Notes under the pieces: model-generated
The model's input: only the letters and a program-made list of their open reading frames with translations
Databases searched by the model: none
What the model was told of the DNA's origin: nothing
Shown: positions 25,301 through 33,117 of the stretch, piece by piece
Position numbering within the stretch: position 1 is the stretch's first letter
How the letters are laid out: each line of letters starts with the position of its first letter
Assembly (NCBI RefSeq): GCF_027000115.1
Contig: NZ_JALTON010000058.1
Location: 1-64,000 of the forward strand
Direction: 5' to 3'
Origin: Thiohalobacter sp.
GTDB lineage: Bacteria > Pseudomonadota > Gammaproteobacteria > Thiohalobacterales > Thiohalobacteraceae
Length of the DNA stretch: 64,000 nucleotides
Made by a program: the position numbers and the translations under genes

Positions 25301-26250
25301 GCGCACGGCAAAGCCCCATCCGCATCGGCATCTCCAGCTGCCTGCTCGGCGAGCGGGTGCGCTGGGACGGCGATCACAAGCAGGACAGCTACATCCGGCG
25401 CACGCTGGGCGAGCTGTTCGAGTTCGTTCCCGTGTGCCCCGAGGTCGGGATCGGCCTCGGTGTGCCCCGCCCGCCCATCCGCCTGGTCGGCGATCCCGAA
25501 GCTCCGCGGCTGGTGGGCGTCGAGGATGCCGATCTCGACGTGACCGGGGCCATGCAGCGCTTCGGCCGCCGCCAGGCCCGCCACTTGGGCGACCTGGACG
25601 GGTACATCTTCAAATCGAAGTCGCCCAGTTGCGGCATGAAGGGCGTCAAGCTGCATACCGACCAGGGCATGAAACGTCAGGGTGTGGGGCTCTATGCCCG
25701 GGAATTCATGGCCGCCAATCCACTCATTCCCTGCGAGGAGGACGACCGCCTCGGCGATCCCGCCCTGCGCGACAACTGGCTGGAACGCGTGTTCACCTGG
25801 CATCGCTGGCGCCAGCTCCGCCGGCGGCGGCTCACCGCGCGGCGACTGGCGGATTTCCATGCTCGCCACAGACTCGCCATCATGACCCACGGCCAGGCAT
25901 CCTGCCGTGCCCTTGACGATCTGATTGCGCGCATCGGTACTCACCCCCTGCCCGAACTCGCCGACCGCTACATCGTCCTGCTCATGGAAACCCTCAAACG
26001 GCGCGCAACGCCCAGGCGTCATAGCAACGTCCTGCATCGCCTCATGGGCCATCTCAAGCGCGCGCTCTCGCCCGAGGACAGGCAGGAACTGCTGGAGCTC
26101 ACCGACGCCTACTGCCTCGGCAAGGTGCCGCGGACCGTCCCGCTGGCGCTGCTGAAACACCACTTCCGCAAGCACCCGCATCCCGACGTCACCGACCAGA
26201 CCTACCTCAATCCCGGGCCCGCCGAACTCAGGCTGCGGAGCTTTTACTAG
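25297..26250 (+). CDS. DUF523 (TudS-like)-DUF1722 (YbgA) fusion protein
   Basis: A 317-residue protein with an N-terminal DUF523 domain (about 1-155) and a C-terminal DUF1722/YbgA domain (about 175-310). DUF523 includes TudS, an iron-sulfur thiouracil desulfidase; here the three family cysteines are in SSCLLGERVRWDG, VCPEVGIGLGVPRPP and KSPSCGMKG. The YbgA domain has unknown function and is often fused to DUF523 or found near photolyase genes. The TTG start at 25297 overlaps the hemH stop, implying coupling; there is no nearby ATG. Confidence 0.87.
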   Translation: MSARQSPIRIGISSCLLGERVRWDGDHKQDSYIRRTLGELFEFVPVCPEVGIGLGVPRPPIRLVGDPEAPRLVGVEDADLDVTGAMQRFGRRQARHLGDLDGYIFKSKSPSCGMKGVKLHTDQGMKRQGVGLYAREFMAANPLIPCEEDDRLGDPALRDNWLERVFTWHRWRQLRRRRLTARRLADFHARHRLAIMTHGQASCRALDDLIARIGTHPLPELADRYIVLLMETLKRRATPRRHSNVLHRLMGHLKRALSPEDRQELLELTDAYCLGKVPRTVPLALLKHHFRKHPHPDVTDQTYLNPGPAELRLRSFY

Positions 26251-26257
26251 TGCTCCC

Positions 26258-26404
26258 GATGGGCACGCTGCGCTTTGCCCATCCTACCTCTCGCAGCGGT
26301 GGTGACGTAGGATGGGCAAAGGCCCGCTGGGCCGTGCCCATCGGCATGTTCAAACCATTCCCGCGGCAGTGCCGGTAGGATAAGCAAAGCGGAGCGTGCC
26401 CATC
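26258..26404. repeat. Triplet of GATGGGCA repeats, left flank of RAYT
   Basis: Three elements lie at 26258-26287 (GATGGGCA...CATCCTAC), 26307-26342 (opposite orientation) and 26375-26404 (opposite to the first). The whole block of about 150 bases, including the spacers CTCTCGCAGCGGTGGTGACG and CATGTTCAA, is repeated nearly identically after the RAYT gene at 27041-27187. Confidence 0.88.
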
Positions 26405-26505
26405 ACAACAACTTTACCGCCCCCCACCCTTTGCCCTACCCTTTGGCCCTCTGGGCGAGAAGAATTTCGCCCGTTGGTCGTCCGAGAAAGGATCAGGGAG
26501 GATCC

Positions 26506-27030
26506 ATGAACTACCGTCGCGCACGCCAGGCTGGCGGCTGTTTCTTCTTTACCGTCGTCACCCACCACCGGCAACCCCTGCTCGTCGAGCACATCGACCG
26601 GCTTCGCCAGGCATTCCGTCGGGTCATCCACCGACACCCCTTTCGCATCGATGCCATCGTGGTCATGCCCGATCATCTCCATGCCATGTGGACACTCCCG
26701 GAATCCGACACTGACTATTCCACGCGTTGGGCACTGATCAAGCGCGGATTTTCGATCGGGCTTCCGGCACGCGCGGACTCGGTGTCCCGGATTTCGAAAC
26801 GGGAAAAGGGCATCTGGCAACGCCGTTTCTGGGAACACCGGATTCGTGACCAGGCAGACTGGGAAAGGCATCTGGATTACATCCACTTCAATCCTGTGAA
26901 GCACGGACTGGTCCCGAGTGCAGGCGACTGGCCGTACAGTTCCTTTCATCGCCTGGTGGCGAGAGGCTGGTATCCAGAAGACTGGGGGCGGGAGGAACCC
27001 GCGCGAATTGCCGGGCTGGACTTTGAATAG
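26506..27030 (+). CDS. REP-associated tyrosine transposase (RAYT)
   Basis: A Y1/HUH-type single-strand nuclease of the RAYT family (Transposase_17, IS200-like). ATG at 26506 with a GGGAGG site just upstream gives 174 residues; the open frame above it is not conserved. The N-terminus MNYRRARQAGGCFFFTVVT and the metal-binding HUH motif in MPDHLHAMWTLPESD are typical. The catalytic tyrosine is in HLDYIHFNPVKHGLV. RAYTs act on REP hairpins, and this gene lies between two copies of a GATGGGCA repeat block, which are its likely substrates. Confidence 0.93.
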   Translation: MNYRRARQAGGCFFFTVVTHHRQPLLVEHIDRLRQAFRRVIHRHPFRIDAIVVMPDHLHAMWTLPESDTDYSTRWALIKRGFSIGLPARADSVSRISKREKGIWQRRFWEHRIRDQADWERHLDYIHFNPVKHGLVPSAGDWPYSSFHRLVARGWYPEDWGREEPARIAGLDFE

Positions 27031-27040
27031 GCAGGCTTTT

Positions 27041-27187
27041 GATGGGCACGCTTCGCTTTGCCCATCCTACCTCTCGCAGCGGTGGTGACGTAGGATGGGC
27101 AAAGGCCTGCAGGGCCGTGCCCATCGACATGTTCAAGCCGTTCCCGCCGCCAGCGAGGCAGGATGGGCAAAGCGCAGCGTGCCCATC
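27041..27187. repeat. Triplet of GATGGGCA repeats, right flank of RAYT
   Basis: Elements lie at 27041-27070, 27090-27125 and 27159-27187, in the same order and orientation as the block at 26258-26404. The two blocks form direct repeats of about 150 bases on either side of the transposase gene. Confidence 0.88.
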
Positions 27188-27198
27188 ACGGCAACCCA

Positions 27199-28152
27199 TC
27201 AACCCTGCGTCGATGCCCGCTTCTCCAGCAGCGCCAGAAAGAACCCGCCCTGCTCCGCCCCGGGCAGCACCCGGACCGCGTGCTCAAGCGCCGGGGCAAA
27301 GGCCTTGCCGCGCCATTCCCGCAAGCCCGGTCGCGACGGCAGCGGCACCGACACCGGCACCAGCGCCAGCGCCTCGCCGAACACACGCAACGCACGGTCG
27401 ACCACGGCCTCGTTCTCTTCCGGCGCGAAGGAACAGGTCGCGTAGAGCAGCCGTCCGCCGGGCCTGAGTGCCTGCACTGCGGAATAGAGCAGGCGCCCCT
27501 GCTTGCGGCTCATGTCGCGCAGCTTCTTCGGGCTCCAGTAGCGCAGGCTGTCCGGGGCATCGAGGTGCATGCGCGCCTCACTGGAACAGGGCGCGTCCAG
27601 CATCACCCGGTCAAAGCGTTCCGGCACCTTGCGCCAGACCTTCGCACCATCGGCCAGATAGGTCTGCACACAGGTCGCGCCCTGCGCTTCGAGATTGGCG
27701 CGCAGCCGGAAGAAGCGGGAGCGTACCGCCTCCACCGCCGCAATGCGGCCGCGGTTCGCCATCATGGCGGCCATCTGCAGCGTCTTGCCCCCGGGCGCGG
27801 CGGCGAGATCCAGCACTTCCTCGCCCGGCTGCGGGTCCAGCAGCCAGGGCGCGAGCTGGCTGGACAGGCCCTGAACATAGATCTCGCCCCGCTGTGCAGG
27901 CGCGCTCTCGGTGAGGCGGCGCTTGTCGGCCGCGGGCAACAGAAAGGCATCGGGTTTCCAGTCGACGGAGCGCGGCGCGATACCCAGGCGGACAAGCTCG
28001 GCGATGACGGGTTCGACTTCCGCCTTCAGCCTGTTGACGCGAAAACAGACGAAGCGGGGCGCGGAGAAGGCCTCGAGCAGCGCGGCTGCCTCGTCCTCGC
28101 CATGGATCTCGGTGAAACGATCGACGAACTCGGGTGGCAACCGTGCGGACAT
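27199..28152 (-). CDS. RNA m5C methyltransferase (NOL1/NOP2/Sun family)
   Basis: SAM-dependent cytosine-5 methyltransferase, probably acting on rRNA or tRNA. ATG at 28152 (MSARLPPEFVDRFTEIHG) gives 317 residues; upstream codons run through a palindrome and are not conserved. The SAM site DLAAAPGGKT is clear. Both family cysteines are present: motif IV in DAPCSSEAR and motif VI in YATCSFAPEENE. It resembles the catalytic core of RsmF without the C-terminal extension, and lacks the NusB-like domain of RsmB. The exact target base is not predictable from the sequence. Confidence 0.9.
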   Translation of the reverse strand: MSARLPPEFVDRFTEIHGEDEAAALLEAFSAPRFVCFRVNRLKAEVEPVIAELVRLGIAPRSVDWKPDAFLLPAADKRRLTESAPAQRGEIYVQGLSSQLAPWLLDPQPGEEVLDLAAAPGGKTLQMAAMMANRGRIAAVEAVRSRFFRLRANLEAQGATCVQTYLADGAKVWRKVPERFDRVMLDAPCSSEARMHLDAPDSLRYWSPKKLRDMSRKQGRLLYSAVQALRPGGRLLYATCSFAPEENEAVVDRALRVFGEALALVPVSVPLPSRPGLREWRGKAFAPALEHAVRVLPGAEQGGFFLALLEKRASTQG

Positions 28153-28221
28153 GGGCGGGGAATATACCCAATTGCACCAGAAGCGCCCAGCTTGCGTCAC
28201 GCAGGGGCTCTCTGCCATGTT

Positions 28222-28301
28222 ATTCACCCAGCAACCAAATATGCCCTGTTCAGAGGCTTTCTCTGTATCCTGAACACGACATATTCGGTTGCCGGGTGAA
28301 T
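28222..28301. repeat. 80-base imperfect palindrome
   Basis: The left arm starts ATTCACCC(A)GCAACC(A)AATATG at 28222; the right arm reads CATATTCGGTTGC(C)GGGTGAAT, ending at 28301. Inside these, TGTTCAG pairs with CTGAACA. Only a few positions mismatch and one arm carries a 5-base insertion. It lies between two divergent genes, so it is not a simple 3' terminator. It could be an operator-rich region or a small mobile-repeat remnant. Confidence 0.7.
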
Positions 28302-28307
28302 AGACAG

Positions 28308-29543
28308 ATGCCGTCACTGCCAAATCTTCTCCTGCTGCTGGCCTTGCTCTGCATGGCACTGCCCGCGCATGCCGAGCTTCAGGTACAAATGCCCCGCTAC
28401 CGGCTGCAGCCGTCGGAGCTGGCGGTTGTTATCAACGACGAGGACCCGCTCAGCCTGCGCATCGCGGACTACTACCGCGAGCGGCGGGGCCTCGATCCGC
28501 AACAGTTCATCCACGTGCGCCTGAACCCGGAACGCCGGCAGCTACCGCCGAAACAGTTCGAGCGCATCCGCCGCACGGTCATGGACCGCTTACCGCCGGG
28601 CACCCGCGCGCTGGCTCTGACCTGGGCCCGGCCCTACCGCGTCGGCTGCATGTCCATCACCACGGCCTTTGCCGCCGGCTTCGACCGCGCCTGGTGCTCG
28701 AAGCAGCGCTGCGCCCCCACCCGCCGCAATCCGCGCTATGGCGGCGACCTGTCCGCGCCGGGCGCTGCGGCCATCCTGCCCACCATGGCCATTGCCGCGC
28801 GCGACTTCGACCAGGCAAGGGCCCTGATAGACCGCGGGCTTGCCGCCGAGGACCGCTGGCCGCAGGGCCGCGCCTACCTTCTGGTTACATCCGACAAGGC
28901 GCGCAATGTGCGCAAGGTGTTCTTTCCGGCCATCCGCGAACGGCTGGCACCACTGATCGACATCAAGATCATCGAGGCGGATGCCCTGCATGACGTGCGC
29001 GACATCCTGTTCTACTTCACCGGCCGGGCCCAGGTGGACGGCCTCGACAGTCTCGGCTTCCTGCCCGGCGCCGTGGCCGACCACCTGACCTCGGCGGGCG
29101 GCCAGCTCACCGACTCGAAACAGATGAGCGCGCTGCGCTGGCTGGAGGCAGGCGCCACCGGCAGCTATGGCACCGTGGTCGAGCCCTGCAACCTGCTCGG
29201 CAAGTTCCCCCATCCGGGCGTGGTGATGGCGCGCTACCTGCACGGCGCGCGGCTGGTCGAGGCCTACTGGGACAGCGTGGCCATGCCCGGCGAAGGCATC
29301 TTCATCGGCGATCCGCTGGCCAGCCCATTCGGTGGCCACCGTATCGAGCACACGCCCGAGGGCCCCGTGCTGGTCACCCGCGCCCTCACACCCGGCCGCT
29401 ACGCCCTGTTCCTGGCCGGCAGCCCCATCGGCCCCTTCCGGCCCATCGGCACCTTCGGTGCACGGCTGGGCCAGACCCGCTATCCGCTGCCGGACGTCGA
29501 CGGCGTGCTGCGACTCCAGCCCATCCTGGAACAGCCGCAATGA
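28308..29543 (+). CDS. TIGR03790 family exported protein
   Basis: A protein of 411 residues with a clear signal peptide (MPSLPNLLLLLALLCMALPAHA). I recognise the TIGR03790 pattern: an early LAVVINDEDPLSLRIADYYRERRG segment, TWARPYRVGCMSITTAFAAG and a late GIFIGDPLASPFG. The function of this family is unknown; it is exported and presumably periplasmic. A GTG four codons earlier (VNRQ) is an alternative start. It overlaps the following zinc-ribbon gene by four bases, so the two are translationally coupled. Confidence 0.82.
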   Translation: MPSLPNLLLLLALLCMALPAHAELQVQMPRYRLQPSELAVVINDEDPLSLRIADYYRERRGLDPQQFIHVRLNPERRQLPPKQFERIRRTVMDRLPPGTRALALTWARPYRVGCMSITTAFAAGFDRAWCSKQRCAPTRRNPRYGGDLSAPGAAAILPTMAIAARDFDQARALIDRGLAAEDRWPQGRAYLLVTSDKARNVRKVFFPAIRERLAPLIDIKIIEADALHDVRDILFYFTGRAQVDGLDSLGFLPGAVADHLTSAGGQLTDSKQMSALRWLEAGATGSYGTVVEPCNLLGKFPHPGVVMARYLHGARLVEAYWDSVAMPGEGIFIGDPLASPFGGHRIEHTPEGPVLVTRALTPGRYALFLAGSPIGPFRPIGTFGARLGQTRYPLPDVDGVLRLQPILEQPQ

Positions 29544-29866
29544 TCCGCCTGTACTCGGCCCCGGACCTCATCGCCCTGCAACCGGCGCGCGATCTGCTGG
29601 ATGCCGCCGGCATCCCCTACCTGGTGCGCAACGAGTTCCTGTCCGGGGCGCTGGGCGAACTGCCCGCGCAGGAGATCTGGCCGCAGATCTGGGTCGCCGA
29701 GGCCGATATCGACCGTGCCCGGACCGCTCTGCAACCCCTGAAATCCGCACCGGCGAGGGACAAGGGCAGCCCCTGGACCTGTCCCCGCTGCGGCGAGGAA
29801 AACGACGCAAGCTTCGAGATCTGCTGGCAGTGCGGGCAGCCGCGCGACGAGCGCCGGCAGGATTGA
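29540..29866 (+). CDS. DUF2007 domain protein with C-terminal zinc ribbon
   Basis: A 108-residue cytosolic protein. Residues 1-65 match DUF2007 (MIRLYSAPDLIALQPARDLLDAAGI...LPAQEIWPQIWVAEADIDRA), a signal-transducing-type alpha-beta fold of unknown role. The tail carries a RanBP2-like zinc ribbon with two CxxC pairs, CPRC and CWQC, 14 residues apart. Its ATG overlaps the stop of the TIGR03790 gene (ATGA). Confidence 0.85.
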   Translation: MIRLYSAPDLIALQPARDLLDAAGIPYLVRNEFLSGALGELPAQEIWPQIWVAEADIDRARTALQPLKSAPARDKGSPWTCPRCGEENDASFEICWQCGQPRDERRQD

Positions 29867-29956
29867 GAGGCACGGCAGCCCGTCCCCGTCCATGCGACCG
29901 GCCGCAGCGCTGCCCGCGGACCCACCCGCTGCCCATCGCCGGAACAGCAGCACGGC

Positions 29957-29984
29957 TTGAAAGCCACACATGCCCCATTAGAAT
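29957..29984 (+). promoter_or_regulatory. Sigma-70-type promoter of the CsgG-like lipoprotein
   Basis: TTGAAA at 29957-29962 and TAGAAT at 29979-29984, separated by 16 bases, each match the consensus at five of six positions. It would give a leader of about 140 bases to the gene at 30135. Confidence 0.6.
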
Positions 29985-30134
29985 GGAACACGGATTCACC
30001 CCGGCATCAGCCGGCGCGGCGGAAAACCAACCGAATCTGCGGGATGCGTACAGGCGACGTGGACCACGAGCCCGGAATGCCCCGCAGACCGGCGAGCGAC
30101 TTCTCAGCGAACAGCAGGCAGAGGGAGATGCACC

Positions 30135-31082
30135 ATGAAAAACATCACAAGATCAGGGCTCGCGGTATTGATGGGGCTGGCATTGTCCGGCTGCGTCGCC
30201 AACCAGACGCGGCTCGGCGAAGGCTCCACCATGGTCACGGGCTCCGGCGGCAACGCCGGCGCCGATGGCGAGGCCCGGCAGTTGATCAAGTGCGCGCGGC
30301 CGATCGGCACCGCCGCGCTGCTCGAACCGGAGAACGCCAATTACGCGCAGTACGGGCTGACGAGCCCCGTCCCGCTGATCCGTCTCATCATGGCCCAGAG
30401 CCGCTGCTTCCGGGTAGTCGATCGCGGCGCCGCTTCCTCGGCGCTCCAGCGCGAACGGGCACTCGCCGCAGGCGGCCAGTTGCAGAAGGGCAGCCAGATG
30501 GGTGGCGGGCAGATGGTCGCCGCCGATTACATCATCACGCCCAGTATCATCTTCCAGGATGCCAACTCAGGCGGCGGATTCGGCGGCCTGGGCGCCCTGC
30601 TGCCGGGTGTCGCCGGCGCGGTCGCCGCCGGCATCAAGACCACGAACCTGGAAGCACAGGTCATGCTGGCGGTGACCAACGTGCGCACCGGCGTGCAGGA
30701 AGCCGTTGCCGAAGGCAGCGCCAAGAAACGTGATATCGGCTTTGGCGGGCTGGCATTCGCCGGTGGCGTCGCCGGCGCGGGCGGCGCCTACGAAAGTACG
30801 GATATCGGCAAGATCACGGCCGCAGCATTCCTGGATGCCCACAACAAGCTGGTCACCCAGCTCGGCGCAACGCCGGCCGCGGCAACACAACCGGATCAGG
30901 CCGGCTACATGACCAGCGCCAGGGTCAACTTCCGTTCCGGCCCCTCCACCAGCGCGCCCATCCTGAAATCCCTTGCACGCGGAACGCCCGTCACGCCGAC
31001 CGGCCAGAAACAGGGAAGCTGGTGGGAAGTGGAAGCGGAGGGCCTGACCGGCTGGCTGCATTCCAACTACATCACCCGCTGA
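30135..31082 (+). CDS. CsgG/HfaB-like lipoprotein with SH3b domain
   Basis: A 315-residue predicted outer-membrane lipoprotein. The lipobox LSGC puts the lipidated cysteine at residue 20. The next 230 residues resemble the CsgG family: IRLIMAQSRCFRVVDRG, then AADYIITPSIIF, then glycine-rich stretches, and a final helix AFLDAHNKLVTQL. CsgG forms export pores for curli. No csg operon is present here, and a stand-alone role is unknown. Residues from about 265 form a bacterial SH3 domain (ARVNFRSGPSTSAPIL, WWEVEAEGLTGWLHSNYI) that may bind peptidoglycan. An ATG at 30135 follows GGGAG. Confidence 0.78.
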   Translation: MKNITRSGLAVLMGLALSGCVANQTRLGEGSTMVTGSGGNAGADGEARQLIKCARPIGTAALLEPENANYAQYGLTSPVPLIRLIMAQSRCFRVVDRGAASSALQRERALAAGGQLQKGSQMGGGQMVAADYIITPSIIFQDANSGGGFGGLGALLPGVAGAVAAGIKTTNLEAQVMLAVTNVRTGVQEAVAEGSAKKRDIGFGGLAFAGGVAGAGGAYESTDIGKITAAAFLDAHNKLVTQLGATPAAATQPDQAGYMTSARVNFRSGPSTSAPILKSLARGTPVTPTGQKQGSWWEVEAEGLTGWLHSNYITR

Positions 31083-31121
31083 CAACCCGCCTGTTTGCGA
31101 CCTGGCGTCGGCGCGGGGCGG

Positions 31122-31790
31122 CTATGCCCCCGCCGGCACCAGGTCCGCGTACAGGAATCCGTCCCGCTCCACAACCTCGCCCGGCTCAACCGAGACCGGC
31201 GCGCTGAACATCGGACCATCCCACACAAAACTGTGGAACTCCCCGCGCTCCCCGCAGGGATCGACACCCTCGGGCAGCTCCGCAAGCAAGGCCGCATCGA
31301 ACGCACGCCCCGCCAGCGCGGCAGGCGCCTGGCGGGGATCGACACAGGTCAGCACCGCGCGCAGACCGGCCGCAATCATCTCCCGCGCCAGCGCCCCGGT
31401 CGGTTCGCCCCACAGGGGAAACACCGGCGCGATGCCGCTGCCCTCGAGCTGCCGCTCGCGATAGGCGCGCACGTCCTCCAGAAACAGGTCCCCAAAGGCG
31501 AATGCCCCGATACCCTGCCCCCGCGCCTTCTCCACGAAGGCACCCATGATGCGCTCGTAGGCGGCATTGCTGCAGGGAAAGGGCAGCTCGATGACCTCCA
31601 GCGGCAGGCCCAGGCGCGCCGCCTGCGCGCGCAGCAGCGTGATGCGCACACCATGCATGGCCACCCGCCCGAAGGCGCGATTGACGGTACAGAACAGCCC
31701 GACCACCTCGTATCGCGCGTCCTGACGCAGGCGATGCAGCGCCCAGGCGCTGTCCTTGCCGCTGCTCCATGAAACCAGCGCCCGCGTCAT
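31122..31790 (-). CDS. Dph6-related ATP pyrophosphatase (DUF71)
   Basis: Cytosolic adenine-nucleotide alpha-hydrolase of 222 residues. The PP-loop SWSSGKDSAWAL at residues 7-18 is the hallmark. The GAFAFGDLFLEDVRAYRE and ERGEFHSFVWDGPMF segments match the DUF71/COG2102 family, whose eukaryotic member Dph6 amidates diphthine. Bacteria lack diphthamide, so the bacterial substrate is unknown. It stands alone, with its promoter region shared with the cold-shock gene upstream. Confidence 0.88.
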   Translation of the reverse strand: MTRALVSWSSGKDSAWALHRLRQDARYEVVGLFCTVNRAFGRVAMHGVRITLLRAQAARLGLPLEVIELPFPCSNAAYERIMGAFVEKARGQGIGAFAFGDLFLEDVRAYRERQLEGSGIAPVFPLWGEPTGALAREMIAAGLRAVLTCVDPRQAPAALAGRAFDAALLAELPEGVDPCGERGEFHSFVWDGPMFSAPVSVEPGEVVERDGFLYADLVPAGA

Positions 31791-31897
31791 CTCAGCCCCC
31801 TCGTTTCCACTTCACGGGTAATACCGACCTGCAGGCGGACACAACTCACCGAGTCTCGGATCCCGAAAGCAAAATCGATCAACCAAGCAAATTTCTG

Positions 31898-31925
31898 TTG
31901 CCATCCGCCCATTTTCCTGTACACT
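31898..31925 (+). promoter_or_regulatory. Promoter of the cold-shock gene
   Basis: TTGCCA at 31898-31903 and TACACT at 31920-31925 with a 16-base spacer. Transcription from here would give a 5' untranslated leader of about 160 bases, the length typical of temperature-sensing cspA leaders. Confidence 0.5.
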
Positions 31926-32091
31926 GAGTCTGTCCCTCAACAAGGCGATACCCGAAACGGGCATCCAGGGGCAAACACAGCGTTCCGATTGCACATCCTC
32001 AAGGTCTGTTCAGCAAGCATCCCCGCGGTATCTTCTGTATTACCTTCAGCGTTTTGCAACCGAACCGTTCATCAAATCTGTAAAGAAGGTA

Positions 32092-32301
32092 ATGAAAATG
32101 GCAACAGGTACCGTCAAGTGGTTCAACGAATCCAAGGGCTTCGGCTTCATCTCTCCCGCCGAGGGCGGTGACGACGTGTTCGTCCACTTCTCCGCCATCC
32201 AGGGCGGCGGGTTCAAGACCCTCGCCGAAGGCCAGCAGGTCAGCTTCGAAGTTGAGCGCGGCCCCAAGGGGCTGCAGGCAGCGAGCGTTACTGCGCTCTG
32301 A
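32092..32301 (+). CDS. Cold-shock domain protein (CspA family)
   Basis: A 69-residue single cold-shock domain, an RNA/DNA-binding chaperone. RNP1 is KGFGFISP and RNP2 is VFVHFSAI, both intact. The first ATG is at 32092; a second in-frame ATG two codons later ([10 protein letters not shown]) matches most family starts and is equally likely. An AAGG site lies just upstream. A long leader and a strong terminator frame it as a single-gene transcript. Confidence 0.96.
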   Translation: MKMATGTVKWFNESKGFGFISPAEGGDDVFVHFSAIQGGGFKTLAEGQQVSFEVERGPKGLQAASVTAL

Positions 32302-32327
32302 AGCCCGCGACAATCTGCTGAAAGAGG

Positions 32328-32355
32328 AACCCCCGCGAAAGCGGGGTTTCTTTTT
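32328..32355 (+). terminator. Intrinsic terminator of the cold-shock gene
   Basis: Stem CCCCGC (32331-32336), tetraloop GAAA, GCGGGG (32341-32346), followed by TTTCTTTTT. A textbook Rho-independent terminator 29 bases after the stop. The integron cassette array ends about 50 bases beyond it. Confidence 0.93.
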
Positions 32356-32400
32356 GGGCGACTCACGTTTTTTATGCCTTCTCTATCCAAATCGCTCGAT

Positions 32401-32472
32401 GGCTAACGACCAAGCTGTGCGGCGCAAACGGAGCGCAGCGTAGTTTGCGTCCGAACGAGCGTATTGTTATGT
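32401..32472 (-). other. attC site of cassette 3
   Basis: A 72-base site. On the plus strand it runs from GGCTAAC (32401-32407) to GTTATGT (32466-32472). Between them lies an imperfect palindrome containing GCGCAAAC...GTTTGCG. The interior differs from the attC of cassette 1 at very few positions, as expected for a chromosomal integron lineage. Confidence 0.9.
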
Positions 32473-32994
32473 GTTTTCATCTCGTTCCGCTATAATTTCT
32501 TTTACAGACTCAAGACTAAGCTTGGACCTAACCTTTTTTATCCTGCTTTCTAGGCGCTCAATGTCTTTACTGGTTAGCTCAGAGAGTTGATCGTAAAATA
32601 GCTTCACGCCTAACTTGATATTGTCAATTTCATTTTTGGTCAATCCCGAGATCCCGTGCAGTATCTTAGTTCCGTCTTCAAATATTTCGATAAGATTCTC
32701 TTTGACGGTTTTATAGTTGACTAGGACGAACGCAAGAGCACCCAACCATATGTTATCAACTACTATCGTGATTTCTGGCGGAGAGCTTACGCGAAAGCCA
32801 ATAAGCCTAGCGCCTTCAATTTCTTTATATTCTTTCCTTCGAAAATCTATCTTTCGCGTTTGACGGATTACTTCAGGCCTCGACATTAATCGGTATATCT
32901 CATCCACTACTACCAGCGCCTCTGTTAGACGATTAAGCTCAGAAAAATCGTCTACGGATTTGGTGGATTTTATTGTGATACGGCTCGTCGGCAC
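32467..32994 (-). CDS. Integron cassette 3 protein, unknown function
   Basis: A 175-residue soluble protein I do not recognise. It is rich in Lys, Glu and Ile, with a basic beta-type N-terminus (MPTSRITIKSTKSVDDFSEL), a central hydrophobic stretch ITIVVDNIWLGALAFVLVNY and a charged helical C-terminus ending EIIAERDENT. The stop codon lies inside the attC R'' box, common for cassette genes. Base composition is far more AT-rich than the flanking chromosome. Expression would rely on readthrough from the attI side, or a promoter within cassette 2. Confidence 0.75.
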   Translation of the reverse strand: MPTSRITIKSTKSVDDFSELNRLTEALVVVDEIYRLMSRPEVIRQTRKIDFRRKEYKEIEGARLIGFRVSSPPEITIVVDNIWLGALAFVLVNYKTVKENLIEIFEDGTKILHGISGLTKNEIDNIKLGVKLFYDQLSELTSKDIERLESRIKKVRSKLSLESVKEIIAERDENT

Positions 32995-33014
32995 CTATCT
33001 CTCCATTCCTTTAC

Positions 33015-33102
33015 ACATAACGGTTTGGGTAAGACGCGCCAACACCGGACTTTCCTAAGAGCCGCCGACAGTTACAGCGTCGGCTTGACCCAATGGTTAT
33101 AC
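33015..33102 (-). other. attC site of cassette 2
   Basis: An 88-base site from ACATAAC (33015-33021) to GTTATAC (33096-33102) on the plus strand. The outer arms GGTTTGGGTAAG and CTTGACCCAATGG are complementary with short bulges, and GCCGACAG/CAGCGTCGGC sits inside. Its interior is unrelated to the other two attC sites. Confidence 0.85.
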
Positions 33103-33117
33103 GCCTATCACTGATGG

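Noticed and set aside
28222-28301. The 80-base palindrome as an integron attC site
   Set aside because: Although hairpin-like, its ends (ATTCACCC/GGGTGAAT) do not fit RYYYAAC and GTTRRRY boxes, and no cassette adjoins it.
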